From CAWGQN01 sp963824885 (GTDB lineage Bacteria > Actinomycetota > Actinomycetes > Actinomycetales > Microbacteriaceae): a DNA stretch of 64,000 nucleotides. Below, piece by piece: positions 1 to 9,860 of this stretch; position 1 is the first letter of the stretch; every line of letters begins with the position of its first letter. The notes beneath the pieces are model-generated. The model saw only the letters and a list, made by a program, of their open reading frames with translations. It searched no databases and had not been told where the DNA came from. A program made the position numbers and the translations under genes. The DNA is taken from NCBI GenBank assembly GCA_963824885.1, contig CAWGQN010000002.1:1-64000 (forward strand). The letters are read 5' to 3'.

Positions 1-554
1 GACACTTCAAGAGGTCGGAAAGGTCTTTGGCAACGCTGGAACGATTTCGATTGCTTTTTCTAATCGAGACGACCGCGAACTGATCGCTTTTACGGCCGAC
101 AACAAGACCGTCACGTCTCTCTTGATTAACAGGAAACTTTCCGCCGGTGAAAAGGTTGTTCCCCGACTCCGTCGACAATTACGCGGTGATGAGCACGGCG
201 GACGTGATGGAAGCGACCCGGCGTGTTTCTCTTGTTCTTGATCGCGAAGCGGCAGTTCGCTTTTCATTCGGGCATGACGGGGTCATGCTCGAAGCAATTG
301 GTTCAGGAAGTGCTCAAGCATCGGAAACAATTGACGGGCTCCTTACCGGCGATGAAACGGTCATATCGTTGAAACCTCAGTACCTCCTCGACGGATCAAC
401 AGCGTTGCACTCAGAGTTCGTTCGCATTTCATTCACGAAAACCGATAAGCCGAATAAGCCGGGACCGGTTCTCATCACGAGTCAGTCGAGCAAAGAACGA
501 GCGGGCTCAGATGACTATCGGTATCTTTTGCAGCCCAACCTTTTATTGCGATAG
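1..554 (+). CDS. dnaN: DNA polymerase III sliding clamp (beta), C-terminal part, one frame break
   Basis: This is the 3' part of the beta clamp, the ring that tethers the replicative polymerase to DNA; the 5' part lies outside the window. Reading frame 2 gives clamp-like sequence ending ...VTSLLIN, and frame 3 continues with the typical GNFPPVKRLFPDSVDNY stretch and ends ...YRYLLQPNLLLR. The two join if one base near 131 (the A after ATTAAC) is removed. dnaN is essential, so a sequencing or assembly indel is likelier than a true pseudogene. The position upstream of gnd, recF, gyrB and gyrA is the usual origin-proximal order in actinobacteria. Confidence 0.85.
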
Positions 555-587
555 ACCGACTTATAAGGAAATTAGAAAAGGGCACAC

Positions 588-1478
588 ATCCACATTGGTA
601 TTGTCGGACTCGGTAAAATAGGCAAGACTATTCATGCGCGAGCGTCTGCGGCTCAAGGGCATAGACGTCACCGGTTACGATCATCACCGTGAGAAAAGCG
701 ACGTAGAATCCCTCGGCGATCTCGTCACCGTTCTTCCCGCACCGAGACTCGTGTGGATAATGGTCCCCGCTGGAAACGTGACCGAGGGCGTCGTGAAAGA
801 GCTTTCGACCCTACTGTCGCCGGGAGATCGTGTTATTGACGGCGGAAACTCACGTTTTACTGACGACATCAAACACGCCGCTATCCTCGCCGATAAGGGG
901 ATCAACTACCTTGACGCGGGCGTTTCGGGCGGCGTGTGGGGTAAAGAGAACGGCTACGGACTCATGATTGGCGGCTCGAAAAACGACGTCGATTTTGCAA
1001 TGCCCGTTTTCGACGCGCTTCGCCCAGACGGACCGCGCGACGAGGGATTTGTCCATGTTGGCGACGTGGGTGCGGGGCACTATGCAAAAATGGTACATAA
1101 CGGAATCGAATACGCACTCATGCAAGCGTATGCTGAGGATACGAACTTCTCACACGTCGTTCTGACATTGTGAAGAATGTCCTGAAACATTTACGGCATG
1201 GCAACGGGGAACTGTTGTTCGATCCTGGTTGTTGGAATTGCTCGTTCTCGCGCTTGAAGGAAGACCCTGATTTCGCGGCAATTGAGGGCTACGTCGACGA
1301 TTCTGGAGAGGGTCGATGGACGATTGAGGAAGCGATCGCGAATGCGGTTCCGGTTCCCGCAATCACGGCATCGATTTTTGCCCGATTCGTCTCGAGGCAA
1401 GCCGAGTCGCCCGCGATGAAAGCGGTTGCTGCACTCCGAAACCAATTCGGTGGCCACTCCCTCAAGAAGGTGGAGTGA
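588..1478 (+). pseudogene. gnd: 6-phosphogluconate dehydrogenase, decarboxylating, with several frame breaks
   Basis: The product would oxidise and decarboxylate 6-phosphogluconate to ribulose-5-phosphate in the pentose phosphate pathway. The Rossmann start HIGIVGLGK is read in one frame from 591, but the codon before it is ATC rather than ATG or GTG. The frame changes near 630 (MRERLRLKGIDVTGYD), near 1139 (YELLTRRSDIVKNV), near 1215 (WLLELLVLALE) and near 1257 (EDPDFAAIEGYVDDSGEGRW), then runs to a stop at 1476. Motifs VIDGGNSRF and DAGVSGGVWG are clear, and the span of about 297 codons fits the short actinobacterial form. As written it cannot make an intact enzyme. The neighbours dnaN and recF have the same type of break, so poor base calling is a real alternative to gene decay. 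Confidence 0.8.
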
Positions 1479-1488
1479 CCGCGAGGTT

Positions 1489-2664
1489 GTGAGAGTTGTC
1501 CGCTTGAGTCTGACCGACTTTCGCAACTATGAGCGTGCGGAAGTCGAATTCGAGCCCGGACAAAACCTGATCCTTGGACTCAATGGTCAGGGCAAGACTA
1601 ATTTGGTGGAATCGCTGGGATACCTCAGTGTGCTTTGCTCTCATCGTGTTTCGAACGACGGTGCTCTCATTAGACAGGGAACCGATTCTGCCGTCGTGAG
1701 AGCGGTTGTGGCGCACGAGGATCGCGAGATCTTGATTGAACTGCAACTCAACCGCAATTCTGCCAATCGTGCACAACTCAATCGCTCGGTCGCCCGAATT
1801 CGCGATGTCCCACAGTATTTTTCGAGCGTGCTGTTTGCTCCTGAGGATCTTTCCCTCATTCGCGGTGGCCCAGCCAACCGGAGACAGTTTAGTGATGAGC
1901 TTCTGGTGGCATATCGGCCACGATTTTCTTCTGTTCTTGCGGACTATGATCGCGTTGTTCGCCAGCGAAACTCACTATTAAAGTCACTCCGATCAGCGGA
2001 GAGAGCGAGTGCGAACCGCCATGTTCTTGACGTGTGGGACGAGCGCTTGATTTCGCTCGGTTCTCAAATTATCGACGCGCGTCTCTTCCTCATTCGCCAA
2101 CTGAAAACTCCCCTCGCCGAGGCGTACTTCGCGATTGTAGGACACGACCACAAACCCGATATTAGTTCCCAACTCTCGATCGACTCGGGCGATCCCGAAT
2201 CGATGGACGACACCGGTCGGCCGGAGAACGAGGGGAAAAATATTCCCGCTCCCGATAACCCGACCGAGTCTCGATTTGCGGCAGCTATCGCGAATTCGGT
2301 CCCGCGAAATTGACCGAGGTGTCACGCTCATCGGTCCACACCGGGATGACTGTGTCTTCTCGCTTCGCGGGTTACCAACGAAGGGGTATGCGAGCCACGG
2401 TGAAAGTTGGTCATTCGTCATAGCGTTGCGATTGGCATCGGCCGAGCTATTGCGCGAATCGTCACAATCAGGAGATCCTGTTTAATACTCGACGATGTTT
2501 TTGCCGAGCTCGACGAGGTGCGTCGCTCACGGCTAGCGAGTGCGATGCAGGGATACGAGCAAGTAGTGGTGACTGCGGCCGTCAGTGAGGATGTTCCGCT
2601 CAATTCCGCTTCTCGAATCGTGCACGTCGTTGGCGGAACCATCTCGGGGGAAAACGATGAGTGA
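1489..2664 (+). CDS. recF: DNA replication and repair protein RecF, three frame breaks near the 3' end
   Basis: RecF is an SMC-like ATPase that loads RecA at single-strand gaps. The GTG at 1489 gives MRVVRLSLTDFRNYE. The Walker A motif is GLNGQGKTNLVE (about residue 30), and the DDVFAELDE Walker B/D-loop lies near the C-terminus. The first frame runs to 2313. Family sequence then continues through two other frames near 2285 (YREFGPAK) and 2310 (EIDRGVTLIGPHRDD), and returns to frame 1 near 2484 (LILDDVFAELDE) before ending at 2662-2664. The 392-codon span is normal for RecF. The 3' end overlaps the next start by 8 bases. All conserved motifs are present if the indels are repaired, so I treat these as probable sequence errors. 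Confidence 0.82.
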
Positions 2665-3151
2665 GTTCGACGAGCCGGAATCATTGGTTGTCTACCGGCG
2701 CCTCAAAGAGCTCTTTGGAGATCCCACACAACGGTCGAATCGTCGGCGATTTCGCCGGCGCTCTCGGTTGGTCGACAGCATTCCTTTCGGTTCTGGCCGG
2801 GATCCGAATAACGTCCGTGACGTTCTCGCGACGTTCACGCATGACATGGGCTGGAATCCCTCTCTCGCCCAATCCGATGTTGTGCTCTCATGGGTCAATC
2901 TTGTGGGCAACGAGACGGCAAAACACAGTCAACCAGAAGAGATAAGGGAGCGCGTTCTCGTCGTTCGATGTGACTCGACAGCGTGGGCGACTCAGTTGAG
3001 GCTCATGCTGAGCGACATCATGACGCGCATTTCGGTCGAATTCCCAGATTCAGGTATCGACTCCATTCGGTTTATTGGACCCCAGGCCCCTTCGTGGAAA
3101 CGCGGCCCGAGAGCAATTCCAGGGCGTGGTCCGCGCGATACTTACGGTTGA
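2657..3151 (+). CDS. DUF721 (DciA-like) family protein
   Basis: This 164-residue protein has the DUF721 fold, seen from about residue 60 onward (WNPSLAQSDVVLSWVNLVG, then RERVLVVRCDSTAWATQLRLM). In actinobacteria this family sits between recF and gyrB, as here; related DciA proteins are involved in loading the replicative helicase, and that role is inferred for this member. The N-terminal 40 residues are Arg-rich (RSNRRRFRRRSR), as in its relatives. The ATG at 2657 overlaps the end of recF by 8 bases, which suggests translational coupling. The frame is intact, unlike the three genes before it. Confidence 0.8.
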   Translation: MSEFDEPESLVVYRRLKELFGDPTQRSNRRRFRRRSRLVDSIPFGSGRDPNNVRDVLATFTHDMGWNPSLAQSDVVLSWVNLVGNETAKHSQPEEIRERVLVVRCDSTAWATQLRLMLSDIMTRISVEFPDSGIDSIRFIGPQAPSWKRGPRAIPGRGPRDTYG

Positions 3152-3277
3152 TAATGCAAATCTGACCAACACAAAGAAAAAAAGGCGTCAGAATGGCGCC
3201 TCGGCCTCAGTCGAGCGCTTGTCTTGATAGGCTAAAGGGCGAATTGCGCGACGTTAAATCGGGAGCTCCCACCAAAT
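3152..3277. promoter_or_regulatory. Leader region of gyrB with a 10-bp perfect palindrome
   Basis: This is 126 bases between the DUF721 gene and gyrB. A perfect palindrome GGGAGCTCCC lies at 3261-3270, 7 bases before the gyrB ATG, and overlaps the only purine-rich sequence that could act as its ribosome binding site. An A-rich stretch near 3174-3182 is followed by GGCG...CGCC, which is too weak to call a terminator. A gyrB promoter is expected here, but I could not fix its boxes. Confidence 0.35.
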
Positions 3278-5272
3278 ATGGCACTTGAATCGAACCAGAT
3301 CCACCCTGACGACAAGGGGGAATACGGGGCACACGCGATCCAGGTTCTCGAGGGCCTCGAGGCCGTACGCAAGCGTCCCGGGATGTACATCGGTTCGACG
3401 GGACCGCGCGGACTCCACCATTTGGTGTACGAAATCGTTGACAATTCGGTCGATGAGGCTCTTGCCGGCCACTGTGACCGAATTGACATCACGATTCGTG
3501 CAGACGGGAGCATCACGGTCGTCGACAACGGCCGAGGGATCCCCGTCGATACGCACCCCGTGGAGGGAATATCAACTGTCGAAGTTGTTTTGACCCTCTT
3601 GCACGCGGGAGGAAAGTTTGGCGGCGGCGGGTACGCGGTGTCAGGTGGTTTACACGGCGTTGGAAGTTCGGTCGTCAACGCACTGTCGAGTCGGCTTGAT
3701 GTCGAGGTCCGACGCCAAGGGTTTGAGTGGCGGCAAACCTATCGGAATGGAGTGCCAGCGGCGCCGCTCGTTCGCGCCGATCCGTCGCCAAAGACGGGAA
3801 CCACAATTACCTTTTGGCCCAGCGAGGAGATCTTCGAGACGGTTGATTTCGACTACGAAACCCTGCGGTTGCGCTTTCAACAGATGGCGTTTCTCAACAA
3901 GGGTTTACGACTCGTCCTCACCGACGAGAGAGCTAGAATGCCGGACGCCGACGGTGCGCGCGGCGGGGAAGCGCACAGTGAATATCTCTACGAAAACGGC
4001 CTTGTTGACTATGTCGAATACCTTAACTCGGCCAAGAAAGCGGATATCGTCAACGCGGAGATCATTTCCTTTGAATCGGAAGACTCTGATCGAAAAATCG
4101 CTCTCGAAGTTGCCATGCAGTGGACGACCGGGTACACAGAAAGCGTCCACACGTATGCCAACACAATTAACACTCACGAGGGGGGAACCCACGAAGAGGG
4201 GTTTCGAGCCGCTCTCACGTCTCTCGTCAACCGATACGCGCGCGAAAAAGGAATCCTCAAGGAAAAAGACGACAATCTGAGCGGCGACGATGTGCGCGAA
4301 GGGCTCACCGCGGTCGTATCGGTCAAGCTGACGGAACCGCAGTTCGAAGGCCAAACGAAGACGAAGCTCGGTAATACCGAAGCGAAGGCGTTTGTTCAGC
4401 GAGTTGCTGGTGAACAGCTTGCGGACTGGTTTGATCGGAATCCAGGGCAAGCAAAAGAGATAATCCGCAAAGCTTTGCAAGCGGCGACCGCTCGAATGGC
4501 CGCGCGCAAGGCTCGAGAAACAGCCCGCCGAAAGGGCCTTCTTGAGAGCGGAGGAATGCCCGGCAAACTAAAAGACTGTCAAAGCAAGGATCCGAGTGTG
4601 TCCGAGATCTTTCTCGTCGAGGGTGATTCGGCCGGTGGATCCGCCGTCCAGGGGAGAAATCCCCAAACTCAGGCAATCCTTCCCCTTCGCGGCAAGATTC
4701 TCAACGTCGAAAAGGCCCGACTTGACCGTGCCCTCGCGAACAATGAAATCCAAGCGATGATCACGGCGTTCGGCGCCGGAATCGGAGAAGATTTCAATCC
4801 AGACAAGGTGCGGTATCACAAAATCGTTCTGATGGCCGACGCGGATGTTGACGGTCAGCATATCTCTACGCTGCTATTGACCCTCCTTTTTCGTTATATG
4901 CGACCGCTGATTGACCGGGGCTATGTGTACCTCGCGCAGCCACCGCTGTATCGACTCAAGTGGAACAATGCGGCGCACGAGTTCGTTTTTTCCGACCAAG
5001 AGCGCGATGACCTTCTCACCGGTGGCGTCGCAGCAGGCAAAAGAATTCCGAAAGAAAACGGCATTCAGCGCTATAAGGGTCTCGGAGAAATGGACTATCA
5101 CGAGTTGTGGGACACGACGATGGACCCGGGAACGCGAACGCTTCTCCAAGTGACCCTTGACGACGCAGCCGTCGCCGACGAAATTTTTGCCACGCTTATG
5201 GGTGAGGATGTCGAATCCCGACGAAGTTTCATCCAGAAGAATGCCAAAGACGTGCGATTTCTGGACATTTAA
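3278..5272 (+). CDS. gyrB: DNA gyrase subunit B
   Basis: This is the ATPase subunit of gyrase, which works with GyrA to introduce negative supercoils. The 664 residues are full length for an actinobacterial GyrB. Visible motifs include the GHKL ATP site (EIVDNSVDEAL, then DNGRGIPVD and GGLHGVG), the TOPRIM residues LVEGDSAGGSA and PLRGKILNVEKARLD, the metal-binding DADVDGQH, and the C-terminal YKGLGEMD with final FLDI. gyrA follows after 55 bases in the same direction, so the two are probably co-transcribed. GyrB is the target of aminocoumarins. The frame is intact. Confidence 0.98.
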   Translation: MALESNQIHPDDKGEYGAHAIQVLEGLEAVRKRPGMYIGSTGPRGLHHLVYEIVDNSVDEALAGHCDRIDITIRADGSITVVDNGRGIPVDTHPVEGISTVEVVLTLLHAGGKFGGGGYAVSGGLHGVGSSVVNALSSRLDVEVRRQGFEWRQTYRNGVPAAPLVRADPSPKTGTTITFWPSEEIFETVDFDYETLRLRFQQMAFLNKGLRLVLTDERARMPDADGARGGEAHSEYLYENGLVDYVEYLNSAKKADIVNAEIISFESEDSDRKIALEVAMQWTTGYTESVHTYANTINTHEGGTHEEGFRAALTSLVNRYAREKGILKEKDDNLSGDDVREGLTAVVSVKLTEPQFEGQTKTKLGNTEAKAFVQRVAGEQLADWFDRNPGQAKEIIRKALQAATARMAARKARETARRKGLLESGGMPGKLKDCQSKDPSVSEIFLVEGDSAGGSAVQGRNPQTQAILPLRGKILNVEKARLDRALANNEIQAMITAFGAGIGEDFNPDKVRYHKIVLMADADVDGQHISTLLLTLLFRYMRPLIDRGYVYLAQPPLYRLKWNNAAHEFVFSDQERDDLLTGGVAAGKRIPKENGIQRYKGLGEMDYHELWDTTMDPGTRTLLQVTLDDAAVADEIFATLMGEDVESRRSFIQKNAKDVRFLDI

Positions 5273-5327
5273 GACACACGCATCGACGACATCGACACCT
5301 CGACGAGGCTAGCGGAGACTCAAGCCA

Positions 5328-7877
5328 ATGACAGATAGCGACAACATCACGACTTCTTCGGACGGATCGGCCATCGGCGCAGACGGCAAGATCAACCAGG
5401 TTGACCTTCAACTCGAGATGCAGCGTTCTTATCTCGACTACGCGATGAGCGTCATTGTGGGGCGCGCTCTTCCCGATGTACGCGACGGTCTTAAGCCGGT
5501 TCATCGCCGCGTGATTTACGCAATGTTCGACGGCGGATACCGTCCCGAAAAATCGTTTTCCAAGTGTTCCCGGGTCGTGGGCGACGTAATGGCCCAATTT
5601 CACCCACACGGAGATGTGTCGATTTATGATGCGCTGGTCCGTCTTGTGCAGCCGTGGAGTCTTCGATACCCGCTGTCTCTCGGGCAGGGAAACTTTGGAT
5701 CATCGGGTAACGACGGCGCCGCGGCGCCGCGATACACCGAGACCAAGATGGCTCCGCTCGCGCTCGAAATGGTGCGAGACATTGACGAAGACACGGTCGA
5801 TTTTCACGATAATTACGACGGGCGCACGCAAGAACCGGCGGTACTTCCCGCGCGTTTTCCTAATCTTCTCGTGAATGGCTCGGTCGGTATCGCGGTGGGA
5901 ATGGCAACGAACATTCCTCCGCACAACCTACGTGAAGTAGCTGAGGGCGCGTTGTGGCACATTGCGAATCCAACCGCCTCCCGCGAAGAGCTGCTCGAAG
6001 CGCTCATGGCGAGAATTAAGGGGCCCGACTTTCCCACTGGCGCTCAAATTGTCGGCAATCGCGGAATTGACGACGCATACCGCACCGGGCGCGGATCGAT
6101 CAGCATGCGAGCGGTCGTCACCGTTGAAGAAATTCAGGGTCGCACGTGTCTCGTGGTGACGGAGCTTCCGTATCAAGTGAATCCCGACAACCTCGCAATG
6201 AAAATTGCCGACCTCGTTAAAGACGCGAGAATAACGGGAATTGCCGATATTCGCGACGAAACGTCGGGTCGAACAGGTCAACGATTGGTTATCGTTCTCA
6301 AGCGCGACGCGGTCGCGAAGGTCGTCCTCAACAATCTTTACAAACACACGCAGCTTCAAGATAATTTTGGCGCCAACATGTTGGCGATTGTCGATGGGAT
6401 CCCCAGAACACTCGCGCTCGATGGATTCATTGTTTTCTGGGTTCAGCACCAAATTGACGTCATCGTGCGGCGAACCCGCTTTCGGCTCCTCAAGGCCGAG
6501 GAGCGAATGCACATTCTGACCGGGTATCTCCGAGCGTTGGACGCCCTCGATGACGTGATAGCTCTCATTCGTCGTTCATCGACCGTGGAGGTCGCGCGAG
6601 ACGGTTTGATGGGTCTCCTCGATATTGATGAGCTTCAAGCGCGAGCCATTCTCGATATGCAGCTTCGGCGCTTGGCAGCCCTCGAGCGGCAAAAGATTGT
6701 TGACGAAGCTGCCGAGCTTGAGCGCCAAATAACCGAGTTTAAAGCCATACTTTCAAGCGTAGAAAGGCAACGCGAGATCGTCAGCGGAGAGCTCACCACG
6801 ATTGTCGACAAGTTTGGCGATGATCGAAGAACGGAGATTCTCTACGGTTTCGACGGAGATGTCAGCGTCGAAGACCTCATTCCCGAAGAAGAAATGGTCG
6901 TGACGGTGACGCGCGGCGGATACATCAAGCGAACCCGAAGTGACAACTATCGAAGTCAGCACCGTGGGGGAAAGGGTGTCAAGGGCGCCCAATTGCGCGC
7001 CGACGATGTTGTCGAGAATTTCTTTGTCACGACAACCCACCATTGGCTCTTGTTTTTCACAAACACGGGTCGGGTCTATCGCGCGAAAACCTATGAAGTG
7101 CAAGAGGCGGGCCGCGATGCGAAGGGACAACACGTCGCAAATCTCCTCGCTCTTCAGCCCGGTGAAGAGATCGCTCAGGTCCTTGACATTCGCGACTACG
7201 AGGCCGCACAGTACCTTGCTCTTGCAACTCGCGGGGGATTGGTCAAGAAGACGCGTTTAGGTGAATACGACACAAATCGTGCTGGCGGGATTATCGCAAT
7301 TAAGCTTCGCGAGGGTGACGAACTTGTCTCAGCCGTGCTGGTTAACGACGATTCAGATATTTTGCTCGTTTCTCAAAAAGGAATGTCGATTCGATTCATG
7401 GCCGACGAGTCGGCACTGCGCCCGATGGGACGATCGACATCGGGTGTTATTGGAATGCACTTTCGTGCCGGCGACAAACTTCTTGCGGCCTCGGTTGTTT
7501 CTTCCGAAGGATTCGTTTTGGTTGTGACGGATGGGGGATGGGCAAAACGCACCTCGGTCGAGCGCTATCGCGTGCAAAATCGGGGCGGCCTCGGTGTCAA
7601 GGTTGCTAAGCTCAACGACGCCCGCGGGGTGCTCGCTGGTTCGTTGATCGTCGACGAGAACGATGAAGTCTTAGTGATTCTTGCCAGCGGCAAAGTGGTA
7701 CGCTCCTCGGTGGCCGGAGTTCCCGCAAAAGGTCGTGACACCATGGGAGTTGTCTTTGCGAGACTCCAGGATCAGGACCGTATCATTGCCGTAGCCAAAA
7801 ACTCCGAGCGAAATCTTGAGGGTCCGGGCGATGAAATCGAACCTTCGGTAGAACTCCCGCCCGGGAAGGACAATTGA
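5328..7877 (+). CDS. gyrA: DNA gyrase subunit A
   Basis: This is the 849-residue DNA breakage-reunion subunit. The catalytic tyrosine is in AAPRYTETK. The fluoroquinolone-resistance region reads HGDVSIYDALVRL, with Ser at the usual first position and Asp at the second (GDVS..YDAL). The C-terminal beta-pinwheel carries the GyrA box QHRGGKGVKG and repeated degenerate boxes. The start ATG at 5328 lies 55 bases after gyrB. The stop TGA overlaps the next gene's ATG by one base. The acidic/Pro-rich tail is normal for the group. Confidence 0.98.
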   Translation: MTDSDNITTSSDGSAIGADGKINQVDLQLEMQRSYLDYAMSVIVGRALPDVRDGLKPVHRRVIYAMFDGGYRPEKSFSKCSRVVGDVMAQFHPHGDVSIYDALVRLVQPWSLRYPLSLGQGNFGSSGNDGAAAPRYTETKMAPLALEMVRDIDEDTVDFHDNYDGRTQEPAVLPARFPNLLVNGSVGIAVGMATNIPPHNLREVAEGALWHIANPTASREELLEALMARIKGPDFPTGAQIVGNRGIDDAYRTGRGSISMRAVVTVEEIQGRTCLVVTELPYQVNPDNLAMKIADLVKDARITGIADIRDETSGRTGQRLVIVLKRDAVAKVVLNNLYKHTQLQDNFGANMLAIVDGIPRTLALDGFIVFWVQHQIDVIVRRTRFRLLKAEERMHILTGYLRALDALDDVIALIRRSSTVEVARDGLMGLLDIDELQARAILDMQLRRLAALERQKIVDEAAELERQITEFKAILSSVERQREIVSGELTTIVDKFGDDRRTEILYGFDGDVSVEDLIPEEEMVVTVTRGGYIKRTRSDNYRSQHRGGKGVKGAQLRADDVVENFFVTTTHHWLLFFTNTGRVYRAKTYEVQEAGRDAKGQHVANLLALQPGEEIAQVLDIRDYEAAQYLALATRGGLVKKTRLGEYDTNRAGGIIAIKLREGDELVSAVLVNDDSDILLVSQKGMSIRFMADESALRPMGRSTSGVIGMHFRAGDKLLAASVVSSEGFVLVVTDGGWAKRTSVERYRVQNRGGLGVKVAKLNDARGVLAGSLIVDENDEVLVILASGKVVRSSVAGVPAKGRDTMGVVFARLQDQDRIIAVAKNSERNLEGPGDEIEPSVELPPGKDN

Positions 7878-8293
7878 TGAGCAACAGCCTTACCGCAAAA
7901 CTTGCGAGCAAGTCGTCGCGGACGCCGTCAACGAAACAGGTGCGCCTCAAGCTCGTATACATCGATTTTTGGTCTGTGGTCAAGCTTGCGTTCCTCGTGG
8001 CGATTGCCCTCGCGATCATCATGATTGTGGGAACCTTTCTGCTGTACATCGTCGTGTACCAGACCGGGGTGTTCGGGCAGGTCAACAAGCTCGTGGCCGA
8101 TGTCATCGACAAAAAAGACGGCACATTCGATCTTGGGAGTGTTCTATCGCTCCCTCAAGTCATGGGGTTCACCGTGATTGTCGCTCTTCTCAACACCGTC
8201 ATCATTACGGCGCTGGGGGCTGTTATCGCGACTCTGTATAACCTGAGTGTGAAGATTACTGGAGGACTCCTCGTCGGATTTACGAACAACTAA
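7877..8293 (+). CDS. DUF3566 transmembrane protein
   Basis: This 138-residue protein belongs to the DUF3566 family, which in actinobacteria almost always directly follows gyrA. A basic N-terminus (about 25 residues) leads to RLKLVYIDFWSVVKLAF and a first membrane segment (about residues 33-56). A loop with a predicted helix follows, then a second membrane segment (about 92-118), ending VKITGGLLVGFTNN. Its ATG shares one base with the gyrA stop. The function is unknown; the conserved linkage is the only hint. Confidence 0.85.
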   Translation: MSNSLTAKLASKSSRTPSTKQVRLKLVYIDFWSVVKLAFLVAIALAIIMIVGTFLLYIVVYQTGVFGQVNKLVADVIDKKDGTFDLGSVLSLPQVMGFTVIVALLNTVIITALGAVIATLYNLSVKITGGLLVGFTNN

Positions 8294-8363
8294 CGGCCGC
8301 TCGGTCGCGCGTTTTTAGATTGGGAGATCGGGCACGCGTCCGATAGTCTTCAATCTGCTCATT

Positions 8364-8437
8364 GGGGCTATAGCTCAGCTGGTTAGAGCGCTTCACTGAT
8401 AATGAAGAGGTCCCAGGTTCAAGTCCTGGTAGCCCCA
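8364..8437 (+). tRNA. tRNA-Ile (GAT)
   Basis: This 74-base cloverleaf has the acceptor stem GGGGCTA paired with TAGCCCC and discriminator A. The anticodon loop CTGATAA gives anticodon GAT, and the T loop is GGTTCAAGTCC. It is the usual first tRNA after gyrA-DUF3566. No CCA is encoded. Confidence 0.97.
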
Positions 8438-8457
8438 CGGAAGTCGTCTGCACTTCT

Positions 8458-8530
8458 GGGGACGTAGCTCAATTGGCAGAGCACCTGCTTTGCAAGCAGG
8501 GGGTTAGGGGTTCGATTCCCCTCGTCTCCA
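8458..8530 (+). tRNA. tRNA-Ala (TGC)
   Basis: This 73-base cloverleaf has the acceptor stem GGGGACG/CGTCTCC and discriminator A. The anticodon arm CCTGCTTTGCAAGCAGG gives anticodon TGC, and the T loop is GGTTCGATTCC. It follows tRNA-Ile after 20 bases. Confidence 0.97.
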
Positions 8531-8601
8531 CTCCCCGATTCCGACCAAAATGAACGGCACTCAATCGCGTGAGGCGAGTTCCCTCACTTTTCACACACGC
8601 G

Positions 8602-9172
8602 CTAGGTGAGGTCGTTCCGCGCCGGATAATCGTCAGTGACCCATAACTCGTCGTCCGCGCGAAACGTTTGCCACAACGCAAAACCGACTCCTGCTGCTGC
8701 GATCACGCCAAAAATAAGAGCGATTGGCCCACCCGCGCGCGAACCCGCCGATTGAGGAGCCCGTGAGCTGGGGGGCGCCAAATCGCGGCCTTTTTTTCTC
8801 GCCACCGGTTTTGCTCGGCAAGCCGGCGTCGCTCCGCATGCGACCGCTTCGCGCAAGGTCGATGACGGAGAGTGTGGAACCAATAACGGCAGCGACCGAA
8901 GGGAGGACGTCACCGACAAACTTCTTGTGGCACGACGAAGCGACGGATTGTGTCGCGCGAGCCGACCGGCCCATTCTTGGTTTGACGTGTTGATCAACCG
9001 CGAGTCGCACTCGCGGCGCGACCTCGTCGTGTGCCAATTGGGTTGCCTGTTTTTTCGCTTCGCGGAGGACCGATTTTGCGCGGTTAAGAACCTCGTGATG
9101 CGCTTGCCACAGCGTTTCGGTGTTTCCCCGCAGCTTCTTGAGTTCCTTCTCGCGTTTACGTGATAGACCCAT
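8602..9172 (-). CDS. Conserved actinobacterial membrane-anchored protein of unknown function, one frame break
   Basis: The ATG at 9172 starts MGLSRKREKELKKLR, a charged coiled-coil-like N-terminus. A region rich in Lys/Ala follows (REAKKQATQLAHDEVAPRVR). After about VIGSTLSVIDLA (near 8860) the family-like continuation is in another frame and ends with a membrane helix (GGPIALIFGVIAAAGVGFALW) and the tail DDELWVTDD. One indel near 8850-8860 separates the halves. Proteins of this design sit between the gyrA-linked tRNAs and the cyclophilin gene in related genomes, often called hypothetical or DNA helicase without support. No function is proposed. Confidence 0.55.
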
Positions 9173-9306
9173 GTCGACCTCCATCGATTTCGTATAGCGA
9201 ACACCACTATCTTGCCACTCATCTCACGCGGTAAGTACCTTCTCGACCTGATCGTCGTTCCAAACCGTTCGGAAACTGTGCGGAACGGTGTGCAACAATT
9301 GGGGCC

Positions 9307-9846
9307 ATGTCTCTCCACACCTCCGTCGCTCACTTGCACACGAATTACGGTGACATCGCCGTGAATCTTTTCGGAAATCACGCACCAAAGACCGTCCAGA
9401 ACTTCATCGGTCTTGCGACAGGCGAGATCGAATGGACCAATCCGTCGACCGGAGCGACGTCGAAAGACAAGTTGTATGACGGCGTTGTGTTTCACCGAAT
9501 CATTCCGGGATTCATGATTCAGAGCGGCGATCCGCTGGGCACGGGTGTTGGCGGACCCGGATACCAGTTCGACGACGAAATTCACCCAGAACTGGACTTC
9601 TCGCAACCGTACGTTGTGGCAATGGCAAACGCGGGAACGCGTGGTGGCAAAGGGACGAACGGCTCGCAGTTCTTTATTACGGTCGGCCCGACGACGTGGC
9701 TTCAAGGCAAGCACACGATTTTTGGCGCCGTCGATGGTGACGAATCGAAGGCGCTCGTCGACAAGCTCGCTGTAGTCGCGACCGATTCTCGTGATCGCCC
9801 GCTCGAAGACGTTGTGATCGAGTCGGTGACGGTCAGTTCCGTTTGA
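9307..9846 (+). CDS. Cyclophilin-type peptidyl-prolyl cis-trans isomerase
   Basis: This 179-residue cytoplasmic cyclophilin catalyses cis-trans isomerisation of X-Pro bonds. The signature is complete: TVQNFIGLATG, then FHRIIPGFMIQSGDPLGTG (catalytic Arg in FHR), then MANAGTRGGKGTNGSQFFI and GKHTIFGAV. There is no signal peptide. It lies upstream of the rhomboid gene in the same direction, the usual arrangement. Confidence 0.95.
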   Translation: MSLHTSVAHLHTNYGDIAVNLFGNHAPKTVQNFIGLATGEIEWTNPSTGATSKDKLYDGVVFHRIIPGFMIQSGDPLGTGVGGPGYQFDDEIHPELDFSQPYVVAMANAGTRGGKGTNGSQFFITVGPTTWLQGKHTIFGAVDGDESKALVDKLAVVATDSRDRPLEDVVIESVTVSSV

Positions 9847-9860
9847 TGTCTCGATAGCCA

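Noticed and set aside
1489..2664. Programmed frameshifting in recF
   Set aside because: Three shifts in mixed directions without slippery sites, alongside similar breaks in dnaN and gnd, fit sequence error or decay better.
8602..9714. Single 370-codon minus-strand gene through the cyclophilin
   Set aside because: Only its last part is real (the membrane helix of the 8602-9172 gene); the remainder is antisense to the cyclophilin.
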